Below the pieces are notes generated by a model, which saw nothing but the letters and a program-made list of their open reading frames with translations, did not search any database and had not been told where the DNA came from. A stretch of 64,000 nt of DNA from contig OZ037772.1 in the NCBI GenBank assembly GCA_964035545.1, forward strand, positions 2,550,501-2,614,500, written 5' to 3'. Shown here one piece after another: positions 11,918-21,094 of this stretch (positions are counted from its first letter, which is position 1; every line of letters starts with the position of its first letter). Source of the DNA: Bugula neritina. Its lineage: Eukaryota > Bryozoa > Gymnolaemata > Cheilostomatida > Bugulidae. The position numbers and the translations under genes are program-made.

Positions 11918-12050
11918 TAATGAACTGTGAAACACCTGGACGGGGCTAACTGATAATACAGGGCAAGGAACTCAAGCGATATTTCCAAATATTTCAGAGG
12001 AGACAACTCCCACACAAGCAGTGAGCCCCACAAAGATACTATTCACCAAC

Positions 12051-12210
12051 CTCGGTTCTTGCAGGTCAGGATAACCAGGAGCACCGACTGGTCCGAGGAA
12101 TCTCTAGAGCCCAGTCGACCGGCTCTCTCCTATTGGACATTGAGGTCCGGGTTTTCCAGCGTCTCCTACAGCACAGGGCAATCCCGTTTCCCCTCGTCTC
12201 CTCTGAAGCC
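12051..12210 (-). pseudogene. Collagen triple-helix exon, copy 1 (stop and frameshift)
   Basis: 160 bp, acceptor TTCTGCAG, donor CCGAG|GTTGG. Frame contains GET GLP CAV GDA GKP GPQ CPI GES RST GL followed by TAG. The Gly-to-Cys and Gly-to-Arg replacements are shared with copy 2 at 15,118-15,277, so they predate the tandem duplication. The stop is private to this copy. Confidence 0.7.
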
Positions 12211-12436
12211 CTGCAGAACAGAACAGAGTAGCCAATCACATCGCTGCACTGATATTGTCAAGCCAGTCAATACTCTCATAACAATATTCAAGCAATAATA
12301 AATAGCAAAATATGAAAAAATAACTTATTTTAAACCTATTACTGAATTAAAGTTTACTTCTAGTAAAAACATAGTGAAGAATACATCTAGACCTTGAACA
12401 ATAAAAGTATGAGTTTCAGAATAGTTTGTGAAATAC

Positions 12437-12507
12437 CTGTAAACCAGAAGCTCCATTTTCTCCGTCTCGTCCGCTGGGTCCCTGTGGTCCAATTAAACCA
12501 GGTTCTC
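12437..12507 (-). CDS. Collagen triple-helix exon, copy 1 (intact)
   Basis: 71 bp, acceptor GGTTTGTAG, donor TTACAG|GTATTT. Perfect Gly-X-Y run GEP GLI GPQ GPS GRD GEN GAS GLQ. The copy 2 version (15,501-15,571) has a TGA where this has CGA. Intact on its own but embedded among broken exons. Confidence 0.7.
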
Positions 12508-12544
12508 CTACAAACCGGAACTTCACACTGACACCCATATAAAT

Positions 12545-12640
12545 AAATAACATGTGGCAGACATAGTCTAGGGGTTTTCGAGGGTTTGCCTAGTAAACAC
12601 GAAATAATAGGTTCGAGCCACGAAAAAAGCTATGGGCGAT
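12545..12640 (-). mobile_element. tRNA-like (SINE head?) segment, copy 1
   Basis: On the plus strand it shows an A-box-like AGTCTAGGGG and a good B box GGTTCGAGCC (12,610-12,619) about 45 bp apart, as in tRNA-derived SINEs. No cloverleaf folds convincingly and no poly-A is seen. Its orientation relative to the collagen is antisense. A second copy lies at 15,620-15,690. Strand of the promoter-like boxes is plus. Confidence 0.35.
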
Positions 12641-12945
12641 GTTAGGAAAAACATCCAGTCAGTAAATAATATCTATACTTATACAGGCTACTGTCAGAGT
12701 AGACCTGATGTGTAATAGAAAGTTTGCTCAATAGATATTATATCATGAACAAAGAGATAGTTTACTACTAAATACAGTCATGAAGAAATATACAGCTATA
12801 AGGTCATAGAAATGCATACATTCATCAACTGTTATTCACATTGCTGTTATATAATATGGTCACAAAACGCATACAGCTACATGCATCATAGAAACAGTTT
12901 GTCATAAAATATGTTCATACCATATATGGTCACGGATATATATCA

Positions 12946-13036
12946 ATATTATTTCAATAGTTCACTGGCAGCTTTTGCCAAGTGTCTGCATGTGTCTGAG
13001 CTGTAGGCAGCGTGTCTGCAAAGGCTCTGGATGTAA
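12946..13036. repeat. Segment duplicated from 18.2-18.3 kb
   Basis: This matches 18,193-18,300 almost base for base (TTCACTGGCAGC ... GGATGTAACGT). At AACGT it switches abruptly to the 8,535-type collagen sequence. It is the breakpoint of the tandem duplication. Confidence 0.75.
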
Positions 13037-13217
13037 CGTTGGACATCATTGCACTCATCATCATAGGGGGCGCACCTAACATAACCCATGGTAGAATAAA
13101 ATAAAGCTTTAATCACAGGCTATGGATGAAATTCCCAAAATATTACCACTACACAGTTGAAAGAGAATGAAAAAGATACAAGTAATGGACAATAACTTGG
13201 TTTTGCTAATAACTAAC

Positions 13218-13299
13218 CAGATACTGGGGCTTCACCAGGAAGTCCAGGAGGTCCAGGTCTGCCAGGACTACCCATTTCCCCATCTCTCCCTTGTTCACC
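13218..13299 (-). CDS. Collagen helix terminal exon, copy 2 (intact)
   Basis: 82 bp, acceptor TTTCTAG, donor TCTG|GTTAGT. Reads GEQ GRD GEM GSP GRP GPP GLP GEAPVSG, the end of a perfect helix plus telopeptide start. Its phase 1 exit fits the exon at 8,481-8,579. A transcript could therefore skip copy 1, but other copy 2 exons are broken. Confidence 0.7.
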
Positions 13300-13380
13300 C
13301 TAGAAATACAGACTATTGGTTTATTACCACTAAACTAACAAGATGAGTAACAATAACCTGTTAGCAGTGTAAGTGTTTAC

Positions 13381-13567
13381 CTTAGCACCATCAGGTACAG
13401 GTGGTCCCATAGCACCCATAGCACCAGGAGAACCAGTTATTCCTTGTTTGCCGTCTGCACCCCGTAGCCTGGGTGGTCCAGCAATGCCAACTGATCCAAC
13501 ATCTCCCCTTTCACCATCAATACCGGGAGCTCCGGGGAATCCCTGAGGTCCCTGGAAACCAGTGGGT
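13381..13567 (-). pseudogene. Collagen triple-helix exon, copy 2
   Basis: 187 bp, open frame, GFP GAP GID GER GDV GSV GIA GPP then RLR, GAD ... GPP VPD GAK. Two glycines (RLR and VPD) are lost that copy 1 keeps. The complementary losses show that both copies have drifted independently. Confidence 0.7.
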
Positions 13568-13700
13568 CTTACAGATGATATTCATATTATCATGAGTTAG
13601 GAGTTGCCTTACCTTCTTACCAAGTAGGATAACTCTTAGAGTCAAGATTCTGTTGATGGCTAATAACTAAGGACAAAGATTGGTTCAACTTCATTCATAC

Positions 13701-13810
13701 CTTTAGGTCCTTGTTCGCCGGGAATTCCCAGAAGCTCCGTGGGGTCCCTGAGGACCAGTTGGCCCGGACAATCCAGTTGGTCCAGAAGCACCCTGTGGCC
13801 CAGCTGGCCC
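13701..13810 (-). pseudogene. Collagen triple-helix exon, copy 2 (shared frameshift)
   Basis: GPA GPQ GAS GPT GLS GPT GPQ GPH GAS, then an extra G shifts the final triplets out of frame exactly as in 9,229-9,338. Confidence 0.7.
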
Positions 13811-14076
13811 CTATAGTAATGAATATATTTAGGAGACACACCTTAGCTGTGAGATATTAGTGAATTATATTTTCTGTAACAATATTGTATTGTATAACAT
13901 ATTATATTATGGTGTATTATACTGCACTGTTATGTAATATATTACATGATGTGATGTCACTGAACCAACTCTAGTATTAACATAAATAAACTAAAACAAA
14001 TAAACAACTAAAGGATTGACTAGTGGAAAACCAGAGAACTGAAATAAATAGAAAACTGAATAAAGAATGTTCCTGC

Positions 14077-14207
14077 CTTATCAACCTTGAGCACCTTCAG
14101 GTCCCTGGTTACCGGGGATTCCGACTGAACCCATGGGGCCAGGAGGTCCTTGATCACCCTGCTCCCCAGGTCTACCATCAGCACCCGGTACTCCAGGTAA
14201 ACCGTCT
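14077..14207 (-). pseudogene. Collagen triple-helix exon, copy 2 (deletion near 3' end)
   Basis: Good acceptor [48 protein letters not shown] with all glycines in place. It then lacks the 8 bases that encode GDN GDK in copy 1, giving TGA. Same GC-type donor as copy 1. Confidence 0.7.
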
Positions 14208-14293
14208 CTGAGAAAATTGACAACAAATTATAAAAACAAAAGAGATAAAAAGTTCCAAGAAGCTGAATAGGGCAAAGTGAAACACAAATATTA

Positions 14294-14424
14294 CCTTCCA
14301 TCAGATCCGGGTTCTCCTGTGAATCCCCTTGAGCCAGTTGGACCAGGCATACCAGTTTGTCCAGTTTCTCCTGTCTTTCCATTTCTGCCATGCAGACCAG
14401 GTTCTCCAGCTTGTCCGGCTTGTC
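14294..14424 (-). CDS. Collagen triple-helix exon, copy 2 (intact)
   Basis: 131 bp, acceptor CTCATAG, donor GGAAG|GTAATA. Uninterrupted Gly-X-Y: GQA GQA GEP GLH GRN GKT GET GQT GMP GPT GSR GFT GEP GSD GR. Confidence 0.7.
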
Positions 14425-14687
14425 CTATGAGCCAAGCAGCACCAGTATGCACTACAAGTGGTCATTTATTAATTCTGGAACACAAAATTTCTCAACATTT
14501 CTGGTATATTTCTTTGTTTCCTTGTTTTTACTCCGACAATGCATCATGTGGTAAACAGTATGGTAAAAATGATCCATGGAAACCAGTCAGAGTAACTATC
14601 ATACATAGTAATCCTGTCAGTTGAAGTAACAAGCACTCCTGGGATTCAATATGATTACTTAGCCTACACCCTGTCTCAGTGCAGACT

Positions 14688-14795
14688 AGCTGTGAGGGAA
14701 ACCCAGAATATAGGATATCTGTGAGGGAAACCCCAGCATATAGAATAGCTGTGAGGGGAATTCCAGCATATAGCATATCTGTGAGGGGAATCCCA

Positions 14796-14826
<31 letters not shown>
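14688..14826. repeat. 30-bp minisatellite remnant followed by (TA)n
   Basis: About four degenerate units related to 10,205-10,332 run into a TA run at about 14,800-14,826, at the junction where copy 2 lacks 1.4 kb. Confidence 0.75.
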
Positions 14827-14830
<4 letters not shown>

Positions 14831-14984
14831 AAAGTAATTGTTAAAATCAATTACATTAGATAAGTAATTAATTACAATTACAATTACATTTTCATACATC
14901 AATCACAAATTACATTCAATTACTTGAAAAAATGTAATTAAATACAACCAATTACAATTACAAATTACAATTACCCCAACCCTG
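14827..14984. mobile_element. hAT-like MITE remnant (copy 2)
   Basis: Right end CCCAACCCTG plus flank TAATAAAC (14,985-14,992), matching the MITE at 11,574-11,917. The left half is missing. Confidence 0.75.
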
Positions 14985-15117
14985 TAATAAACTGTGAAAC
15001 ACCTAGGCGTGGCTAACTGAGAATACAGGGCAAGGAACTCAAGCTACACTTCCAAATATTTCAGAGGAGACAACTCCCACACAAGCAGTGAGCCACACAA
15101 AGATACTATTCACCAAC

Positions 15118-15277
15118 CTCGGTTCTTGCAGGTCAGGATAACCAGGAGCACCGACTGGTCCGAAGAATCTCTTGAGCCCAGTCGACCGGCTCTCTCCCAT
15201 TGGACATTGAGGTCCGAGTTTTCCAGCATCCCCTACAGCACAGGGCAATCCCGTTTCCCCTCGTCTCCTCTGAAGCC
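15118..15277 (-). pseudogene. Collagen triple-helix exon, copy 2
   Basis: 160 bp. GET GLP CAV GDA GKL GPQ CPM GES RST GLK RFF GPV GAP GYP DLQ: five glycines replaced, three of them shared with copy 1. The 5' end is frameshifted relative to the helix as in copy 1. Confidence 0.7.
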
Positions 15278-15500
15278 CTGCAGAACAGAACAGAGTAGCC
15301 AATCCCATCGCTGCACTGATATTGTAAAACTAATCAATATTCTTATTACAATATTCAGGCAATAATAAACTGTACAATGCGAAACAACAATTTATTTAAA
15401 CTTATTACTGAATTAAAGTTTACTTCTAGTAAAAATATGGTGGAGAATACATAGACAATGAACCATAGAAGTATGAGTTTCAGAATAGTTTGTGAAATAC

Positions 15501-15571
15501 CTGTAAACCAGGAGCTCCATCTTCTCCATCTCATCCACTGGGTCCCTGTGGTCCAATTAAACCAGGTTCTC
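15501..15571 (-). pseudogene. Collagen triple-helix exon, copy 2 (nonsense)
   Basis: Same as 12,437-12,507 but with CGA changed to TGA inside the helix. Confidence 0.75.
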
Positions 15572-15614
15572 CTACAAACCGGAACTTCACACTGACACCC
15601 ATATAAATATATAA

Positions 15615-15695
15615 TATACAACAGACATGGTCTAGGGGTTCAAGGGTTTGCCTAGTAAACACGAAATAATAGGTTCGAGCCACGAAAAAGGCTAT
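15615..15695 (+). mobile_element. tRNA-like (SINE head?) segment, copy 2
   Basis: A-box-like TGGTCTAGGGG at about 15,628 and B box GGTTCGAGCC at 15,672-15,681, as in 12,545-12,640. Present because of the tandem duplication. Confidence 0.35.
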
Positions 15696-16157
15696 GGGCG
15701 ATGTTAGGAAAAACATCCAGTCAGTAAATGATATCTATATGTATACAGGCTACTGTCAGAGTAGACCTGATGTGTAATAGAAAGTTTGCTTAATAGATAT
15801 TATATCATGAACAAAGAGATAGTTTACTACTAAATACAGTCATGAAGAAATATACAGCTATATGGTCATAGAAATGCATACATTCATCATTTGTTATTCA
15901 CATTGCTGTTATATAATATGATCATAAAAACGCATACAGATACATGCATCATAGAAACAGTTTGTCATAAAAAATGTTCATACCATATATGGTCACGGAT
16001 ATACATATTGCCAAATATGTACATGCACAAGGACATTCGCTACCATATATGGCCACAGAGATAAATACTCCCATATTTGGACATACAATTGCATACTTCC
16101 ATATATTATGGTCGTGCAATTAGCTGCTAGGATAGAGACATGTACGCAGTATCTAAC

Positions 16158-16303
16158 CTGGTTAGATGCACACTCAGAGTCACTTTTACACGTCAGTGTG
16201 CACACCTCGTTAACACAGATCTGATTGGGTAGACATTCTTGATGAGTCTTACACATAAGTAGAGTGAGTCCATCCGATGGAACAATACTTTGTAGAGTAA
16301 ACT
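16158..16303 (-). CDS. Cysteine-rich exon (CxxxxxCxxxxxCxxxxC modules)
   Basis: Acceptor CATCTGCAG and donor AACCAG|GTTAGA. The frame begins FTLQSIVPSDGLTLL, then CKTHQECLPNQICVNEVC and CKSDSECASNQ. The regular CxxxxxCxxxxxCxxxxC spacing resembles small extracellular modules of the EB or Dickkopf-N type; I do not claim one. Related modules lie on the plus strand at 47.8-48.7 kb. It lies directly upstream (on the minus strand) of the collagen helix, so it may be a collagen N-terminal domain. Confidence 0.6.
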
Positions 16304-16438
16304 CTGCAGATGGACTGTAAACACATTGTAGAAAGATATCATATACCAGTATATGCTAAATCAAAAGACATTCTGGGTCTCAGTTGGTAGCTTCGCTATA
16401 TAATGTGATCGATATATACCTATCTGTTTACCTGCCTG

Positions 16439-16588
16439 TCAGTCAGTCAGTCAGTCAGTCAGTCAGTCAGTCAGTCAGTCAGTCAGTCAGTCAGTCAGTC
16501 AGTCAGTCAGTCAGTCAGTCAGTCAGTCAGTCAGTCAGTCAGTCAGTCTGTCAGTTTGTCAGTCAATCAGCCAGTCAGCCAGTCAGTC

Positions 16589-16620
<32 letters not shown>

Positions 16621-16692
16621 AGTCAGTCAGTCAGTCAGTCAGTCAGTCAGCCAGCCAGTCAGTCAGTCAGTCAGTCAGTCAGTCAGTCAGTT
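16439..16692. repeat. (CAGT)n tetranucleotide microsatellite
   Basis: About 60 units with few interruptions. The Ser/Val open frame across it (16,384-16,761) is a repeat artefact. Confidence 0.95.
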
Positions 16693-16729
16693 CATCTGTC
16701 ACTCTGCTTGTCTGTAGATACACACTTAC

Positions 16730-16839
16730 TAGTCATGTCGGGTACACAAGCTTGGTTGTAGTAGTGAGTACCCCCTGTACACCAACAACCTCCTTCCTCT
16801 CCACCACTGATGGTAATACACTCGGAACTTGGATGTCAC
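16730..16839 (-). CDS. Cysteine-rich exon with GCWC motif
   Basis: Donor ACTA|GTAAGT is strong; the acceptor near 16,839 is weak. The frame reads ECITISGGEEGGCWCTGG, then THYYNQACVPDM. The GxCxCxxGxxYxxxxCVP spacing recalls the second half of trypsin-inhibitor-like (TIL) domains. Probably secreted or extracellular. Same strand as 16,158-16,303 and the collagen. Confidence 0.5.
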
Positions 16840-17144
16840 ATGCTCACTCTGAGTTCTACAGAGCAATGTCTAAAAGAGCATTATTTAACTTTCCAGAATG
16901 ATTTCATTGGGCTGCACTGCTACATCATGTACATTTCTGATAAACATAATATCTCTATGTTATACCAATTCAGTGATTCTACTGTGTTCCTGTATTATAC
17001 AAACTGATGAGAGTCAGAAAGCACTTATACACTAAAAACCCACATTTTTTTCAGCACACTAGGTAGTTGATAAGCATACTTCAAGGAATATTCTTTTTGC
17101 TACACGCCCACTAATAAACTGTACGCTGTGAGAAGACAACTCAC

Positions 17145-17231
17145 TAAGGTGGCAGGTGGACCCTGGAATCCCTTGACATTGAACCTCAGAGTTACGGAAC
17201 TTGTAACACTGCTAAAAGTCACCGCCCGCAT
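17145..17231 (-). CDS. Short exon, unassigned beta-rich sequence
   Basis: Exactly 87 bp, 29 codons, phase 0 both ends, acceptor CCAAACACAG and donor TTA|GTGAGT. Encodes MRAVTFSSVTSSVTLRF and continues NVKGFQGPPATL. Alternating hydrophobic residues suggest a beta-sandwich extracellular domain. No family recognised. Confidence 0.45.
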
Positions 17232-17574
17232 CTGTGTTTGGGACTCTCAGTCAGACGTATTCCACTCCATAGATAAACATGTTAGCATGGCATTGGACAG
17301 AAAATCCCAGTGGTTGACAAAAACTTTTCAAAATAAATATCTATAATCAGTACAAAAATAAAATTAAAAATAGAAAATTAAACCTCTTTCACCTCCAATA
17401 TCGCATGTCTTATATAACTTTGTAGCCTGTAGCTTGTAACTTTGTATTCTAGAAGAATGCATTGAGAGTGTTTTGTATAAACTAAATCAACTGTTTCCAG
17501 GAAACTGAAAATTCACCTCTCTGCACTTATGAGGGGGTAAAACAAACCACTTCCCAGCAAATAAAACTCTACAC

Positions 17575-17759
17575 TCGTTTACAATCAGCTTCAAGTTGAT
17601 GACTTTCAAACTCCGCTGTCACATTGATCGTTACTCTCAAGGCTGTCCCGGCCAAAACCTGCTCTGTCTCCAAGACTGGCACAAAATCAGCTCCCTCAGC
17701 CCGCTCTATAATCAGCTTCTTGAGAACTGGCTCTCTCCACCCCAGGTACTCACTTTTTA
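17575..17759 (-). CDS. Exon of unassigned protein
   Basis: Open for about 60 codons, acceptor ATCTGCTTTAG. Encodes KSEYLGWREPVLKKLIIER, then VLAGTALRVTINVTAEFES and a final Cys. The 3' border is uncertain (GATT|GTAAAC or CGA|GTGTAG; the second keeps frame with 17,145-17,231). I recognise no family. It lies between the NRF exons and the cysteine-rich exons on the same strand. Confidence 0.45.
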
Positions 17760-17844
17760 CTAAAGCAGATTATCAATATAAATAGAGTTTCAGTTAGTTA
17801 AAGTCTTCTTCTGTCAATATTTGTAATTAGACAGGTAATGAGAC

Positions 17845-17965
17845 CAATCAGTGGTTGTGTGAGATTCACGAGAACCAATCAGAGGTTGTGTGAGATTCAC
17901 AAGAACCAATCAGAGGTTGTGTGAAATTCACAAGAACCAATCAGAGGTTGTGTGAGACTCATGAG
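17845..17965. repeat. About four copies of a 30-bp unit with CCAAT
   Basis: Unit close to AGAACCAATCAGAGGTTGTG plus TGAGATTCAC. Each unit carries ACCAATCAG, a CCAAT-box-like word, but it sits in an intron or intergenic and no function is claimed. Confidence 0.75.
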
Positions 17966-18213
17966 AACGTGGTACTTTTTTATTCTATGACTTCATATCT
18001 AATGCAATAAACTATGAATGCTGTAGGCTATAATGTAGAGGTTTAAAGAAATAGCCAAGCAATGTTGTGCAATGTAAAGAATGTAGAGAAATAGACAGCA
18101 AAGGCATTATTGTAAACTAGGCTGACCAGTAATTTTAATCATCACTGATGTAACCTCATTATACCAATAATCTAACATGACACATGGATGACACTATCAA
18201 TATTATTTCACTA

Positions 18214-18303
18214 GTGAATCAGTTCACTGGCAGCTATTGCCAAGTGTCTGCATGTGTCTGAGCTGTAGGCAGCGTGTCTGCAAAGGCTCTGGATGTAACG
18301 TAG
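18214..18303 (-). other. Possible exon after the NRF exons
   Basis: A strong acceptor (GATTTCTTCCAG) precedes about 85 open bases. In phase with the preceding NRF exon it gives ATLHPEPLQTRCLQLRHM and a stop near 18,225. The segment is duplicated at 12,946-13,036. It could be a terminal exon or chance. Confidence 0.25.
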
Positions 18304-18648
18304 CCTGGAAGAAATCTAACATAAATTTTAGTATAGTATAAGCTTTATACCATCATGGCTTATTTATTTATGTTTCAAAATCTGACAGCATCAACTATCC
18401 AGTCTACTGATGTAAGATTTAACCTTTCATTTTTATGACACACAAAAATCTCATATATTGAAGCTACAAGACATCTCATATATTAAAGCTATTCATTTTT
18501 CCACCACCTAATATTTATCAAGGTCAAAATACCGACAGCGAAAGCTGCCAAAAACTCACATTATCCTGTAAACACTGAAAGTTGAAAAGGAATTTGCAGC
18601 TGCAATTGAATTTAGAAACCTGATGTGACCTTAAAATAGACTTAGTAC

Positions 18649-18833
18649 CTGTCCGTCATTGGCCGCCATGCTAGGGTGTATCTTGGAGCAGTACCTCCCC
18701 TGATAGAGCAACATACTCGGGTCATCATTCTCTCCGTAGGTAGATCTGATGGCAACACACTTCTGGTAGTCACCAGCCCAGTTGAGTATTCCAGTGGAAA
18801 ATCCGGTCGGTGGATTTCCCCAAGCATCCAACA
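18649..18833 (-). CDS. NRF-domain exon (nose resistant to fluoxetine family)
   Basis: Encodes VLDAWGNPPTGFSTGIL, NWAGDYQKCVAI and YQGRYCSKI. This is the extracellular NRF domain signature (DAxGKPPSGxLxGNxxWxGxYxxC ... GxYC) seen in front of the multi-membrane acyltransferase of NRF-6-like proteins. Donor GGACAG|GTACTA is good. Two or more conserved cysteines are present. The transmembrane acyltransferase part is not in the window. The junction to the upstream exon is ambiguous by one base. Confidence 0.75.
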
Positions 18834-18839
18834 CTTCAA

Positions 18840-19140
18840 TAGAATATGGTGTAAGAATAAGGTAGAATATAGTGTAAGAAAGAGGTGAAATAATATAAAA
18901 TATAGTGCAAGAATAAGGTAAAATAATGTAGAATATGATGCAAGAATAAGGTAGAATAATGTAGAATATGATGCAAGAATAAGGTAGAATAATGTAGAAT
19001 ATGGTGCAAGAATAAGGTGAAATAAGGTAGAATGTGGTGTAAGAGTAGGTAAGAAATAAGAATGTAATGTAATGTAAAAATTGGTGTGCAAGAATAAGGT
19101 AAAATAGTGTAGAATATGGTGAAAGAATAGCAGAGAGCAA
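18840..19140. repeat. About 33-bp minisatellite in NRF intron
   Basis: Repeats of GCAAGAATAAGGTAGAATAA plus TGTAGAATATGAT with indels. Overlapping open frames on the minus strand (His/Ile/Leu/Tyr-rich) are repeat artefacts running into the NRF exon. Confidence 0.8.
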
Positions 19141-19500
19141 AGTAAAAAAAGATTGACTTTTTGATCATAGCTCACACCTCTAAAAATGTCTCATATATCC
19201 AAAAATTAGCAGACGGTGCATAACATGCTAAGTTGAATTAACTATAAAACACTATAATCTAAGGAACTGAGCCTAAAAAATTATACTGAGCTAATATAAT
19301 CCAGGGTTATAGAGAAAGTTAATATTGCAATTGGTGACAAGCAGAGAACAGTTTTAATGAACATATTGTGTAGATTTTAGCTTACAATCTCAAAGTTATA
19401 GTTACTCTAAGTTGCAACATGGCGACCAAATCATACTGCAAATAGCTTCACTAGATATCAAATGAATAAAAATAAATATCAAATAAATTAGCTAACTCAC

Positions 19501-19770
19501 TTTGAAGACCCACATGGATCTATTGGACACTTCATTGAGTAGGTGCAAGGTTTGGTTACCACACTTGTTTGAAAAATTCAAATCGTTTCGCAACGACTTG
19601 TTTGATTCGAGACGATTTTCCATCTGCCTTGAGGGTGCATCTGCCAGGAGAATTTCCTCAAGTGGTTTCGTGCCGCAGCTAACAGTTCCTTCACAGCTAA
19701 ACAGCATATCAGACTCCGTGTGAAAATCAAATCCATCTTTGTCATTGTGAATGTGGGAGAAAATCCAAAC
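19501..19770 (-). CDS. NRF-domain exon, N-terminal part
   Basis: 270 bp, 90 codons, acceptor CTGTTGATAG, donor TCAAA|GTGAGT. Begins VWIFSHIHNDKDGFDF and ends NKCGNQTLHLLNEVSNRSMW then VFK. The CxNxTxxLLxxxxxxxxWxxK pattern is the start of the NRF domain and leads directly into the DAWGNPPTG motif of the next exon. The region before it is charged and Cys-containing. Start codon and signal peptide are not seen; they should lie further upstream on the minus strand. Confidence 0.7.
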
Positions 19771-20646
19771 CTATCAACAGTAGTGTAGTCGTAATTACAA
19801 ATCTAAAAAAATATGAATACAAAAAATTGAAAGCAATAGAAAGATAGTGTCAAATATTCCTGTAATAAACAAAAGAGAAAAGTTAGTACTGCATGCCTTC
19901 TACAAGTTGGGAATTACATGACCGTAGAAACTTTCTTAGCAAAAAAAGTGATATGTCATGTCAGAAAATATCACCAAGGTATTAGTATAACAGATGTAGC
20001 TTTACTTTGCTCAAAGTTGCAATGAAGTTGGTTTAGTGCATGGTATGCAAATTCTCACTAAGTAGCTGAAGTTACTATTAATATAGCATTATTAACTAAA
20101 GGATGAATTTTGAAAAATAGAGCAAAATGCAAATAGTTATAATAAACATTCATAACTAGAATCAGGCCTTCAGCTATTAATATAGTTTAATAACAACACA
20201 AGTATGAAAATGAACATTTGTTTTAGAATAAGAGTAAGTAATATCGAGTAATCATGCTCTATAAAGTACAAAGATCATTATAATCATAATCATGAGGGTA
20301 TCACAACTTGAACTTGATATTGATTTAATTACATCACAAACTCAAGACGTGCCTAGACGTTAACTTAAACTTATACTTATGCTACAACTATTACTATTGA
20401 GATTTTATTATTTAAAATACACCAACAAGAACATTATCATTATGTTAATAATATAATTTATTATCAACTTATCGATGTATTAATTGATCAAATGACAAAT
20501 CAAATGTCAAATTCAATGATATATGACAATCATTATAGTTATATTGTTATTAAAGTATAACTCAAAAATATAAACATAAAATTATAATATCAATATTAAT
20601 AATAATTTATAAATATAAATAATAATCATTATGATTATGATTATCA
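19771..20646. other. AT-rich, no gene seen
   Basis: Mainly ATTATAAT-type words. A 5' exon of the NRF gene could lie here but none is recognised. Confidence 0.5.
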
Positions 20647-20659
20647 TTGGTGATTGACA

Positions 20660-20930
20660 TTATCATTAACGAGGCCGCCCTCGATGAAAGAAGAAGAACT
20701 CAACGACTAAGACTCCTTATGAGGATACTCCAAAAGGAAGAATATCACCCAGCACTCTCTGCAGCGTATGATGAACTAATAAATACCCCGGAAAGTTTTA
20801 TCCAAACTAGGGCCCAAACACTAGGACAGCCAAGATCAGTCAGCACCAATAATAACTGCTATTATAACAGCTTCTTGCCACGGGCAATCCGTGACTTTAA
20901 AGGGAACAATCCTTGCAAGACTAATTTACA
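20660..20930 (+). pseudogene. LINE 3' end fragment
   Basis: The frame encodes LRLLMRILQKEEYHPALSAA, EXIQTRAQ-like and FLPRAIRDFKG segments that align with the last about 90 residues of the LINE ORF2 at 23,306-26,008 (CAAYDEV ... FVPRTIRDLKK). 5'-truncated dead copy of a related family, opposite strand. Confidence 0.7.
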
Positions 20931-21094
20931 CACAGAATAATCTAAACATTGACAGGTTAACTTACCTGTACTAATAAACAATATTGCAACACACACTGCA
21001 ACCAATTTATGGTCTATTGTATGCATTTTACTTTCTGACCAACCGTAAACATATGAGGCATGCCGCTTCTGTTACCTAGTGGTCTAGCATGATC

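Larger units (their letters stand above)
13036..16003 (-). repeat. Tandem duplicate of the collagen helix block (copy 2)
   Basis: 13,036-14,790 aligns with 8,535-10,330 and 14,827-16,003 aligns with 11,760-12,950. The intervening 1.4 kb of copy 1 is absent. Exon lengths (187, 110, 160, 71 bp) agree between copies, and each copy has its own set of disabling changes plus a few shared ones. Confidence 0.85.

Noticed and set aside
14528-14902. 124-codon minus-strand frame
   Set aside because: Spans the 30-bp minisatellite and TA run; translation of repeats.
16384-16761. Ser/Val-rich frame of 125 codons
   Set aside because: Translation of (CAGT)n microsatellite.
18631-19175. Three overlapping minus-strand frames rich in Phe/Leu/His/Tyr
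   Set aside because: Intronic minisatellite read through; only the NRF exon part of one frame is real.
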